Below are positions 46,626 through 59,500 of a DNA stretch of 64,000 nt, piece after piece. The DNA is from Pegoplata infirma. Taxonomy: Eukaryota > Arthropoda > Insecta > Diptera > Anthomyiidae. The stretch lies in NCBI GenBank assembly GCA_963921195.1, contig CAWUER010000514.1, forward strand, positions 3,472,001 to 3,536,000, in the 5' to 3' direction. Positions within the stretch are counted from its first letter, which is position 1. Every line of letters starts with the position of its first letter. A program made the translations under genes and the position numbers. The notes beneath the pieces were generated by a model. That model made no database searches. It was not told where the DNA came from and worked only from the letters and a program-made list of their open reading frames with translations.

Positions 46626-49600
46626 ATTCTATTTAAACTTTATTGAAAAAGATTTAAATTCGTGCGAAGGCATTTGAAATCGAAATAATGGTAACCTTGA
46701 TATAGCCATTTCAAGTTATTACAAGTAACCCGAAAATATTTTTGATATGAATGCATAAATATCTGTTAATACTAGTCTGATAGTCTTAAATTTTTTCTGT
46801 CATGATAAAGCTAATATACTTATGCATTCTAGTTTTTATAGAGTCAAAATCGCATCATTATTTACCGAGTTATAGCAATTTAAAAATTAGGGTCTCCAAA
46901 AAACCTTAAATAATGGGTTTCTCATAAAAATGAAAAAAAAAACTTTGCATAAATGCATATATCTCTGTAAGTACCAGCCCGATTGTCTCACATTTGGTTC
47001 CAGAGGAAAGATAAAGTCTCAATCTTTTAATTTTTTGTTATTTTGACAAAATCGGAGCAATAGTTGCAGAGATACAGCCGTTGAAAGTAAAAGGTCTCCA
47101 GACTACGAAAAATTACAAGTTTATCATTTTTGAAAAAATAAATTTTTTTAAAAATTTAAAATCGAGCAATCTCTTTTATTCTATTTAAACTTTATTGAAA
47201 AAGATTTAAATTCGTGCAAAGGCATTTGAAATCGATATAATGGTAACCTTGATATAGCCATTTCAAGTTATTACAAGTAACCCGAAAATATTTTTGATAT
47301 GAATGCATAAATATCTGTTAATATTAGTCTGATAGTCTTAAATTTTTTCTGTCATGATAAAGCTAATATACTTATGCATTCTAGTTTTTATAGAGTCAAA
47401 ATCGCATCATTATTTACCGAGTTATAGCAATTTAAAAATTAGGGTCTCCAAAAAACCTTAAATAATGGGTTTCTCATAAAAATGAAAAAAAAACTTTGCA
47501 TAAATGCATATATCTCTGTAAGTACCAGCCCGATTGTCTCACATTTGGTTCCAGAGGAAAGATAAAGTCTCAATCTTTTATTTTTTTGTTATTTTGACAA
47601 AATCGGAGCAATAGTTGCAGAGATACAGCCGTTGAAAGTAAAAGTCTCCAGACTACGAAAAATTACAAGTTTATCATTTTTGAAAAAATAAATTTTTTTA
47701 AAAATTTAAAATCGAGCAATCTCTTTTATTCTATTTAAACTTTATTGAAAAAGATTTAAATTCGTGCAAAGGCATTTGAAATCGTTATAATGGTAACCTT
47801 GATATAGCCATTTCAAGTTATTACAAGCAACCCGAAAATATTTTTGATATGAATGCATAAATATCTGTTAATACTAGTCCGATAGTCTTAATTTTTTTCT
47901 GTCATGATAAAGCTAATATACTTATGCCTTCTAGTTTTTATAGAGTCAAAATCGGATCATTATTTACCGAGTTATAGCAATTTAAAAATGAGGGTCTCCA
48001 AAAAACCTTAAATAATGGGTTTCTCATAAAAATGAAAAAAAAACTTTGCATAAATGCATATATCTCTGTAAGTACCAGCCCGATTGTCTCACATTTGGTT
48101 TCAGAGGAAAGATAAAGTCTCAATCTTTTATTTTTTTGTTATTTTGACAAAATCGGAGCAATAGTTGCAGAGATACAGCCGTTGAAAGTAAAAGGTCTCC
48201 AGACTACGAAAAATTACAAGTTTATCATTTTTGAAAAAATAAATTTTTTTAAAAATTTAAAATCGAGCAATCTCTTTTATTCTATTTAAACTTCATTGAA
48301 AAAGATTTAAATTTGTGCAAAGGCATTAGAAAACGATAGAATGGTAACCTTGATATAGCCATTTCAAGTTATTACAAGTAACCCGAAAATATTTTTGATA
48401 TGAATGCATAAATATCTGTTAATACTAGTCTGATAGTCTAAAATTTTTTTCTGTCATGATAAAGCTAATATACTTATGCCTTCTAGTTTTTATAGAGTCA
48501 AAATCGGATCATTATTTACCGAGTTATAGCAATTTAAAAATTAGGGTCTCCAAAAAACCTTAAATAATGGGTTTCTCATAAAAATGAAAAAAAAAACTTT
48601 GCATAAATGCATATATCTCTGTAAGTACCAGCCCGATTGTCTCACATTTGGTTCCAGAGGAAAGATAAAGTCTCAATCTTTTATTTTTTTGTTATTTTGA
48701 CAAAATCGGAGCAATAGTTGCAGAGATACAGCCGTTGAAAGTAAAAGGTCTCCAGACTACGAAAAATTACAAGTTTATCATTTTTGAAAAAAATAAATTT
48801 TTTTAAAAATTTAAAATCGAGCAATCTCTTTTATTCTATTTAAACTTTATTGAAAAAGATTTAAATTCGTGCGAAGGCATTTGAAATCGAAATAATGGTA
48901 ACCTTGATATAGCCATTTCAAGTTATTACAAGTAACCCGAAAATATTTTTGATATGAATGCATAAATATCTGTTAATACTAGTCTGATAGTCTTACATTT
49001 TTTCTGTCATGATAAAGCTAATATACTTATGCATTCTAGTTTTTATAGAGTCAAAATCGCATCATTATTTACCGAGTTATAGCAATTTAAAAATTAGGGT
49101 CTCCAAAAAACCTTAAATAATGGGTTTCTCATAAAAATGAAAAAAAAACTTTGCATAAATGCATATATCTCTGTAAGTACCAGCCCGATTGTCTCACATT
49201 TGGTTCCAGAGGAAAGATAAAGTCTCAATCTTTTATTTTTTTGTTATTTTGACAAAATCGGAGCAATAGTTGCAGAGATACAGCCGTTGAAAGTAAAAGG
49301 TCTCCAGACTACGAAAAATTACAAGTTTATCATTTTTGAAAAAATAAATTTTTTTAAAAATTTAAAATCGAGCAATCTCTTTTATTCTATTTAAACTTTA
49401 TTGAAAAAGATTTAAATTCGTGCAAAGGCATTTGAAATCGATATAATGGTAACCTTGATATAGCCATTTCAAGTTATTACAAGTAACCCGAAAATATTTT
49501 TGATATGAATGCATAAATATCTGTTAATACTAGTCCGATAGTCTTAATTTTTTTCTGTCATGATAAAGCTAATATACTTATGCCTTCTAGTTTTTATAGA

Positions 49601-50350
49601 GTCAAAATCGGATCATTATTTACCGAGTTATAGCAATTTAAAAATTAGGGTCTCCAAAAAACCTTAAATAATGGGTTTCTCATAAAAATGAAAAAAAAAC
49701 TTTGCATAAATGCATATATCTCTGTAAGTACCAGCCCGATTGTCTCACATTTGGTTCCAGAGGAAAGATAAAGTCTCAATCTTTTATTGTTTTGTTATTT
49801 TGACAAAATCGGAGCAATAGTTGCAGAGATACAGCCGTTGAAAGTAAAAGGTCTCCAGACTACGAAAAATTACAAGTTTATCATTTTTGAAAAAATAATT
49901 TTTTTTAAAAATTTAAAATCGAGCAATCTCTTTTATTCTATTTAAACTTTATTGAAAAAGATTTAAATTCGTGCAAAGGCATTTGAAATCGATATAATGG
50001 TAACCTTGATATAGCCATTTCAAGTTATTACAAGTAACCCGAAAATATTTTTGATATGAATGCATAAATATCTGTTAATACTAGTCCGATAGTCTTAATT
50101 TTTTTCTGTCATGATAAAGCTAATATACTTATGCCTTCTAGTTTTTATAGAGTCAAAATCGCATCATTATTTACCGAGTTATAGCAATTTAAAAATGAGG
50201 GTCTCCAAAAAACCTTAAATAATGGGTTTCTCATAAAAATGAAAAAAAAAACTTTGCATAAATGCATATATCTCTGTAAGTACCAGCCCGATTGTCTCAC
50301 ATTTGGTTCCAGAGGAAAGATAAAGTCTCAATCTTTTATTTTTTTGTTAT
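46626..50350 (+). repeat. Segmental duplicate of 28794-~32520 (right flank of the LINE)
   Basis: About seven monomers match 17.83 kb apart with at least seven shared private variants. The first differences I see are at 31265 against 49097 (ATTAGAGTCTCC against ATTAGGGTCTCC) and GCATAAAAGC (32422) against GCATAAATGC. The match ends where 32695 continues with a D monomer but 50521 with a C monomer. Confidence 0.88.
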
Positions 50351-50566
50351 TTTGACAAAATCGGAGCAATAGTTGCAGAGATACAGCCGTTGAAAGTAAA
50401 AGGTCTCCAGACTACGAAAAATTACAAGTTTATCATTTTTGAAAAAATAAATTTTTTTAAAAATTTAAAATCGAGCAATCTCTTTTATTCTATTTAAACT
50501 TTATTGAAAAAGATTTAAATTTGTGCAAAGGCATTAGAAAACGATAGAATGGTAACCTTGATATAG

Positions 50567-50708
50567 CCATTTCAATTTATTACAAGTAACCCGAAAATAT
50601 TTTTGATATGAATGCATAAATATCTGTTAATACTAGTCCATTTCAAGTTATTACAAGTAACCCGAAAATATTTTTGATATGAATGCATAAATATCTGTTA
50701 ATACTAGT
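50567..50708 (+). repeat. 71-bp tandem duplication within one monomer
   Basis: The segment from CCATTTCAA to ACTAGT is present twice in direct contact (50567-50637 and 50638-50708). The first copy has CAATTTATT and the second CAAGTTATT, which are variants of different monomer types, so the duplication joined two monomers rather than copying one. Confidence 0.85.
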
Positions 50709-52876
50709 CCGATAGTCTTAATTTTTTTCTGTCATGATAAAGCTAATATACTTATGCCTTCTAGTTTTTATAGAGTCAAAATCGCATCACTATTTACCGA
50801 GTTATAGCAATTTAAAAATGAGGGTCTCCAAAAAACCTTAAATAATGGGTTTCTCATAAAAATTAAAAAAAAAACTTTGCATAAATGCATATATCTCTGT
50901 AAGTACCAGCCCGATTGTCTCACATTTGGTTCCAGAGGAAAGATAAAGTCTCAATCTTTTATTTTTTTGTTATTTTGACAAAATCGGAGCAATAGTTGCA
51001 GAGATACAGCCGTTGAAAGTAAAAGGTCTCCAGACTACGAAAAATTACAAGTTTATCATTTTTGAAAAAATAAATTTTTTTAAAAATTTAAAATCGAGCA
51101 ATCTCTTTTATTCTATTTAAACTTTATTGAAAAAGATTTAAATTCGTGCAAAGGCATTTGAAATCGAAATAATGGTAACCTTGATATAGCCATTTCAAGT
51201 TATTACAAGTAACCCGAAAATATTTTTGACATGAATGCATAACTATCTGTTAATACTAGTCCGATAGTCTTAATTTTTTTCTGTCATGATAAAGCTAATA
51301 TACTTATGCCTTCTAGTTTTTATAGAGTCAAAATCGGATCATTATTTACCGAGTTATAGCAATTTAAAAATTAGGGTCTCCAAAAAACCTTAAATAATGG
51401 GTTTCTCATAAAAATTAAAAAAAAACTTTGCATAAATGCATATATCTCTGTAAGTACCAGCCCGATTGTCTCACATTTGCTTCCAGAGGAAAGATAAAGT
51501 CTCAATCTTTTATTTTTTTGTTATTTTGACAAAATCGGAGCAATAGTTGCAGAGATACAGCCGTTGAAAGTAAAAGGTCTCCAGACTACGAAAAATTACA
51601 AGTTTATCATTTTTGAAAAAAAATTTTTTTTTAAAAATTTAAAATCGAGCAATCTCTTTTATTCTATTTAAACTTTATTGAAAAAGATTTAAATTCGTGC
51701 GAAGGCATTTGAAATCGAAATAATGGTAACCTTGATATAGCCATTTCAAGTTATTACAAGTAACCCGAAAATATTTTTGATATGAATGCATAAATATCTG
51801 TTAATACTAGTCTGATAGTCTTAAATTTTTTCTGTCATGATAAAGCTAATATACTTATGCATTCTAGTTTTTATAGAGTCAAAATCGCATCATTATTTAC
51901 CGAGTTATAGCAATTTAAAAATTAGGGTCTCCAAAAAACCTTAAATAATGGGTTTCTCATAAAAATGAAAAAAAAACTTTGCATAAATGCATATATCTCT
52001 GTAAGTACCAGCCCGATTGTCTCACATTTGGTTCCAGAGGAAAGATAAAGTCTCAATCTTTAGTTTTTTGTTATTTTGACAAAATCGGAGCAATAGTTGC
52101 AGAGATACAGCCGTTGAAAGTAAAAGGTCTCCAGACTACGAAAAATTACAAGTTTATCATTTTTGAAAAAATAAATTTTTTTAAAAATTTAAAATCGAGC
52201 AATCTCTTTTATTCTATTTAAACTTTATTGAAAAAGATTTAAATTCGTGCAAAGGCCTTTGAAATCGATATAATGGTAACCTTGATATAGCCATTTCAAT
52301 TTATTACAAGTAACCCGAAAATATTTTTGATATGAATGCATAAATATCTGTTAATACTAGTCCGATAGTCTTAATTTTTTTCTGTCATGATAAAGCTAAT
52401 ATACTTATGCCTTCTAGTTTTTATAGAGTCAAAATCGGATCATTATTTACCGAGTTATAGCAATTTAAAAATTAGGGTCTCCAAAAAACCTTAAATAATG
52501 GGTTTCTCATAAAAATGAAAAAAAAAAACTTTGCATAAATGCATATATCTCTGTAAGTACCAGCCCGATTGTCTCACATTTGGTTCCAGAGGAAAGATAA
52601 AGTCTCAATCTTTTATTTTTTTGTTATTTTGACAAAATCGGAGCAATAGTTGCAGAGATACAGCCGTTGAAAGTAAAAGGTCTCCAGACTACGAAAAATT
52701 ACAAGTTTATCATTTTTGAAAAAATAAATTTTTTTAAAAATTTAAAATCGAGCAATCTCTTTTATTCTATTTAAACTTTATTGAAAAAGATTTAAATTCG
52801 TGCAAAGGCATTTGAAATCGATATAATGGTAACCTTGATATAGCCATTTCAAGTTATTACAAGTAACCCGAAAATA
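50640..52876 (+). repeat. Uninterrupted paralogue of the left flank of LINE copy 2 (39.1-41.4 kb)
   Basis: Shared rare variants are AATCTTTAGTTTTTTG (40614 and 52055) and CATTTCAATTTATTAC (40851 and 52292), at an offset of 11,441 bp. At 52866-52876 the sequence reads ACCCGAAAATA and then continues as normal satellite, so it represents the site of LINE copy 2 without the LINE. Confidence 0.8.
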
Positions 52877-55800
52877 TTTTTGATATGAATGCATAAATAT
52901 CTGTTAATACTAGTCCGATAGTCTTAATTTTTTTCTGTCATGATAAAGCTAATATACTTATGCCTTCTAGTTTTTATAGAGTCAAAATCGCATCATTATT
53001 TACCGAGTTATAGCAATTTAAAAATGAGGGTCTCCAAAAAACCTTAAATAATGGGTTTCTCATAAAAATGAAAAAAAAAACTTTGCATAAATGCATATAT
53101 CTCTGTAAGTACCAGCCCGATTGTCTCACATTTGGTTCCAGAGGAAAGATAAAGTCTCAATCTTTTATTTTTTTGTTATTTTGACAAAATCGGAGCAATA
53201 GTTGCAGAGATACAGCCGTTGAAAGTAAAAGGTCTCCAGACTACGAAAAATTACAAGTTTATCATTTTTGAAAAAATAAATTTTTTTAAAAATTTAAAAT
53301 CGAGCAATCTCTTTTATTCTATTTAAACTTTATTGAAAAATATTTAAATTTGTGCAAAGGCATTAGAAAACGATAGAATGGTAACCTTGATATAGCCATT
53401 TCAAGTTATTACAAGTAACCCGAAAATATTTTTGATATGAATGCATAAATATCTGTTAATACTAGTCTGATAGTCTAAAATTTTTTCTGTCATGATAAAG
53501 CTAATATACTTATGCCTTCTAGTTTTTATAGAGTCAAAATCGGATCATTATTTACCGAGTTATAGCAATTTAAAAATTAGGGTCTCCAAAAAACCTTAAA
53601 TAATGGGTTTCTCATAAAAATGAAAAAAAAACTTTGCATAAATGCATATATCTCTGTAAGTACCAGCCCGATTGTCTCACATTTGGTTCCAGAGGAAAGA
53701 TAAAGTCTCAATCTTTTATTTTTTTGTTATTTTGACAAAATCGGAGCAATAGTTGCAGAGATACAGCCGTTGAAAGTAAAAGGTCTCCAGACTACGAAAA
53801 ATTACAAGTTTATCATTTTTGAAAAAATAAATTTTTTTAAAAATTTAAAATCGAGCAATCTCTTTTATTCTATTTAAACTTTATTGAAAAAGATTTAAAT
53901 TCGTGCGAAGGCATTTGAAATCGAAATAATGGTAACCTTGATATAGCCATTTCAAGTTATTACAAGTAACCCGAAAATATTTTTGATATGAATGCATAAA
54001 TATCTGTTAATACTAGTCTGATAGTCTTAAATTTTTTCTGTCATGATAAAGCTAATATACTTATGCATTCTAGTTTTTATAGAGTCAAAATCGCATCATT
54101 ATTTACCGAGTTATAGCAATTTAAAAATTAGGGTCTCCAAAAAACCTTAAATAATGGGTTTCTCATAAAAATTAAAAAAAAACTTTGCATAAATGCATAT
54201 ATCTCTGTAAGTACCAGCCCGATTGTCTCACATTTGGTTCCAGAGGAAAGATAAAGTCTCAATCTTTTATTTTTTTGTTATTTTGACAAAATCGGAGCAA
54301 TAGTTGCAGAGATACAGCCGTTGAAAGTAAAAGGTCTCCAGACTACGAAAAATTACAAGTTTATCATTTTTGAAAAAATAAATTTTTTTAAAAATTTAAA
54401 ATCGAGCAATCTCTTTTATTCTATTTAAACTTTATTGAAAAAGATTTAAATTCGTGCAAAGGCATTTGAAATCGATATAATGGTAACCTTGATATAGCCA
54501 TTTCAAGTTATTACAAGTAACCCGAAAATATTTTTGATATGAATGCATAAATATCTGTTAATACTAGTCCGATAGTCTTAATTTTTTTCTGTCATGATAA
54601 AGCTAATATACTTATGCCTTCTAGTTTTTATAGAGTCAAAATCGGATCATTATTTACCGAGTTATAGCAATTTAAAAATGAGGGTCTCCAAAAAACCTTA
54701 AATAATGGGTTTCTCATAAAAATGAAAAAAAAAACTTTGCATAAATGCATATATCTCTGTAAGTACCAGCCCGATTGTCTCACATTTGGTTTCAGAGGAA
54801 AGATAAAGTCTCAATCTTTTATTTTTTTGTTATTTTGACAAAATCGGAGCAATAGTTGCAGAGATACAGCCGTTGAAAGTAAAAGGTCTCCAGACTACGA
54901 AAAATTACAAGTTTATCATTTTTGAAAAAATAAATTTTTTTAAAAATTTAAAATCGAGCAATCTCTTTTATTCTATTTAAACTTTATTGAAAAAGATTTA
55001 AATTTGTGCAAAGGCATTAGAAAACGATAGAATGGTAACCTTGATATAGCCATTTCAAGTTATTACAAGTAACCCGAAAATATTTTTGATATGAATGCAT
55101 AAATATCTGTTAATACTAGTCTGATAGTCTAAAATTTTTTCTGTCATGATAAAGCTAATATACTTATGCATTCTAGTTTTTATAGAGTCAAAATCGCATC
55201 ATTATTTACCGAGTTATAGCAATTTAAAAATGAGGGTCTCCAAAAAACCTTAAATAATGGGTTTCTCATAAAAATGAAAAAAAAAACTTTGCATAAATGC
55301 ATATATCTCTGTAAGTACCAGCCCGATTGTCTCACATTTGGTTCCAGAGGAAAGATAAAGTCTCAATCTTTTATTTTTTTGTTATTTTGACAAAATCGGA
55401 GCAATAGTTGCAGAGATACAGCCGTTGAAAGTAAAAGGTCTCCAGACTACGAAAAATTACAAGTTTATCATTTTTGAAAAAATAAATTTTTTTAAAAATT
55501 TAAAATCGAGCAATCTCTTTTATTCTATTTAAACTTTATTGAAAAAGATTTAAATTCGTGCAAAGGCATTTGAAATCGAAATAATGGTAACCTTGATATA
55601 GCCATTTCAAGTTATTACAAGTAACCCGAAAATATTTTTGACATGAATGCATAAATATCTGTTAATACTAGTCCGATAGTCTTAATTTTTTTCTGTCATG
55701 ATAAAGCTAATATACTTATGCCTTCTAGTTTTTATAGAGTCAAAATCGGATCATTATTTACCGAGTTATAGCAATTTAAAAATTAGGGTCTGCAAAAAAC

Positions 55801-56489
55801 CTTAAATAATGGGTTTCTCATAAAAATGAAAAAAAAAAACTTTGCATAAATGCATATATCTCTGTAAGTACCAGCCCGATTGTCTCACATTTGGTTCCAG
55901 AGGAAAGATAAAGTCTCAATCTTTTATTTTTTTGTTATTTTGACAAAATCGGAGCAATAGTTGCAGAGACACAGCCGTTGAAAGTAAAAGGTCTTCAGAC
56001 TACGAAAAATTACAAGTTTATCATTTTTGAAAAAATAAATTTTTTTAAAAATTTAAAATCGAGCAATCTCTTTTATTCTATTTAAACTTTATTGAAAAAG
56101 ATTTAAATTCGTGCGAAGGCATTTGAAATCGAAATAATGGTAACCTTGATATAGCCATTTCAAGTTATTACAAGTAACCCGAAAATATTTTTTATATGAA
56201 TGCATAAATATCTGTTAATACTAGTCTGATAGTCTTAAATTTTTTCTGTCATGATAAAGCTAATATACTTATGCATTCTAGTTTTTATAGAGTCAAAATC
56301 GCATCATTATTTACCGAGTTATAGCAATTTAAAAATTAGGGTCTCCAAAAAACCTTAAATAATGGGTTTCTCATAAAAATGAAAAAAAAACTTTGCATAA
56401 ATGCATATATCTCTGTAAGTACCAGCCCGATTGTCTCACATTTGGTTCCAGAGGAAAGATAAAGTCTCAATCTTTTATTTTTTTGTTAT

Positions 56490-56530
56490 TTTGACAAAAT
56501 ACAAGTTTATCATTTTTGAAAAAATAAATT
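56490..56530 (+). repeat. Satellite monomer with ~62-bp internal deletion
   Basis: TTTTGACAAAAT runs directly into ACAAGTTTATC, losing the AGCAATAGTTGCAG...CGAAAAATT segment. It lies inside a local 2.15-kb duplication (see GACACAGCCG variants at 55968 and 58112). Confidence 0.85.
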
Positions 56531-59500
56531 TTTTTAAAAATTTAAAATCGAGCAATCTCTTTTATTCTATTTAAACTTTATTTAAAAAGATTTAAATTCG
56601 TGCAAAGGCATTTGAAATCGATATAATGGTAACCTTGATATAGCCATTTCAAGTTATTACAAGTAACCCGAAAATATTTTTGATATGAATGCATAAATAT
56701 CTGGTAATACTAGTCCGATAGTCTTAATTTTTTTCTGTCATGATAAAGCTAATATACTTATGCCTTCTAGTTTTTATAGAGTCAAAATCGGATCATTATT
56801 TACCGAGTTATAGCAATTTAAAAATGAGGGTCTCCAAAAAACCTTAAATAATGGGTTTCTCATAAAAATGAAAAAAAAAACTTTGCATAAATGCATATAT
56901 CTCTGTAAGTACCAGCCCGATTGTCTCACATTTGGTTTCAGAGGAAAGATAAAGTCTCAATCTTTTATTTTTTTGTTATTTTGACAAAATCGGAGCAATA
57001 GTTGCAGAGATACAGCCGTTGAAAGTAAAAGGTCTCCAGACTACGAAAAATTACAAGTTTATCATTTTTGAAAAAATAAATTTTTTTAAAAATTTAAAAT
57101 CGAGCAATCTCTTTTATTCTATTTAAACTTTATTGAAAAAGATTTAAATTTGTGCAAAGGCATTAGAAAACGATAGAATGGTAACCTTGATATAGCCATT
57201 TCAAGTTATTACAAGTAACCCGAAAATATTTTTGATATGAATGCATAAATATCTGTTAATACTAGTCTGATAGTCTAAAATTTTTTCTGTCATGATAAAG
57301 CTAATATACTTATGCATTCTAGTTTTTATAGAGTCAAAATCGCATCATTATTTACCGAGTTATAGCAATTTAAAAATTAGGGTCTCCAAAAAACCTTAAA
57401 TAATGGGTTTCTCATAAAAATGAAAAAAAAACTTTGCATAAATGCATATATCTCTGTAAGTACCAGCCCGATTGTCTCACATTTGGTTCCAGAGGAAAGA
57501 TAAAGTCTCAATCTTTTATTTTTTTGTTATTTTGACAAAATCGGAGCAATAGTTGCAGAGATACAGCCGTTGAAAGTAAAAGGTCTCCAGACTACGAAAA
57601 ATTACAAGTTTATCATTTTTGAAAAAATAAATTTTTTTAAAAATTTAAAATCGAGCAATCTCTTTTATTCTATTTAAACTTTATTGAAAAAGATTTAAAT
57701 TCGTGCAAAGGCATTTGAAATCGAAATAATGGTAACCTTGATATAGCCATTTCAAGTTATTACAAGTAACCCGAAAATATTTTTGACATGAATGCATAAA
57801 TATCTGTTAATACTAGTCCGATAGTCTTAATTTTTTTCTGTCATGATAAAGCTAATATACTTATGCCTTCTAGTTTTTATAGAGTCAAAATCGGATCATT
57901 ATTTACCGAGTTATAGCAATTTAAAAATTAGGGTCTCCAAAAAACCTTAAATAATGGGTTTCTCATAAAAATGAAAAAAAAAACTTTGCATAAATGCATA
58001 TATCTCTGTAAGTACCAGCCCGATTGTCTCACATTTGGTTCCAGAGGAAAGATAAAGTCTCAATCTTTTATTTTTTTGTTATTTTGACAAAATCGGAGCA
58101 ATAGTTGCAGAGACACAGCCGTTGAAAGTAAAAGGTCTTCAGACTACGAAAAATTACAAGTTTATCATTTTTGAAAAAATAAATTTTTTTAAAAATTTAA
58201 AATCGAGCAATCTCTTTTATTCTATTTAAACTTTATTGAAAAAGATTTAAATTCGTGCGAAGGCATTTGAAATCGAAATAATGGTAACCTTGATATAGCC
58301 ATTTCAAGTTATTACAAGTAACCCGAAAATATTTTTTATATGAATGCATAAATATCTGTTAATACTAGTCTGATAGTCTTAAATTTTTTCTGTCATGATA
58401 AAGCTAATATACTTATGCATTCTAGTTTTTATAGAGTCAAAATCGCATCATTATTTACCGAGTTATAGCAATTTAAAAATTAGGGTCTCCAAAAAACCTT
58501 AAATAATGGGTTTCTCATAAAAATGAAAAAAAAACTTTGCATAAATGCATATATCTCTGTAAGTACCAGCCCGATTGTCTCACATTTGGTTCCAGAGGAA
58601 AGATAAAGTCTCAATCTTTTATTTTTTTCTTATTTTGACAAAATCGGAGCAATAGTTGCAGAGATACAGCCGTTGAAAGTAAAAGGTCTCCAGACTACGA
58701 AAAATTACAAGTTTATCATTTTTGAAAAAATAAATTTTTTTAAAAATTTAAAATCGAGCAATCTTTTTTATTCTATTTAAACTTTATTGAAAAAGATTTA
58801 AATTCGTGCAAAGGCATTTGAAATCGAAATAATGGTAACCTTGATATAGCCATTTCAAGTTATTACAAGTAACCCGAAAATATTTTTGACATGAATGCAT
58901 AAATATCTGTTAATACTAGTCCGATAGTCTTAATTTTTTTCTGTCATGATAAAGCTAATATACTTATGCCTTCTAGTTTCTATAGAGTCAAAATCGGATC
59001 ATTATTTTCCGAGTTATAGCAATTTAAAAATTAGGGTCTCCAAAAAACCTTAAATAATGGGTTTCTCATAAAAATGAAAAAAAAACTTTGCATAAATGCA
59101 TATATCTCTGTAAGTACCAGCCCGATTGTCTCACATTTGGTTCCAGAGGAAAGATAAAGTCTCAATCTTTTATTTTTTTGTTATTTTGACAAAATCGGAG
59201 CAATAGTTGCAGAGATACAGCCGTTGAAAGTAAAAGGTCTCCAGACTACGAAAAATTACAAGTTTATCATTTTTGAAAAAATAAATTTTTTTAAAAATTT
59301 AAAATCGAGCAATCTCTTTTATTCTATTTAAACTATATTGAAAAAGATTTAAATTCGTGCGAAGGCATTTGAAATCGAAATAATGGTAACCTTGATATAG
59401 CCATTTCAAGTTATTACAAGTAACCCGAAAATATTTTTGATATGAATGCATAAATATCTGTTAATACTAGTCTGATAGTCTTAAATTTTTTCTGTCATGA

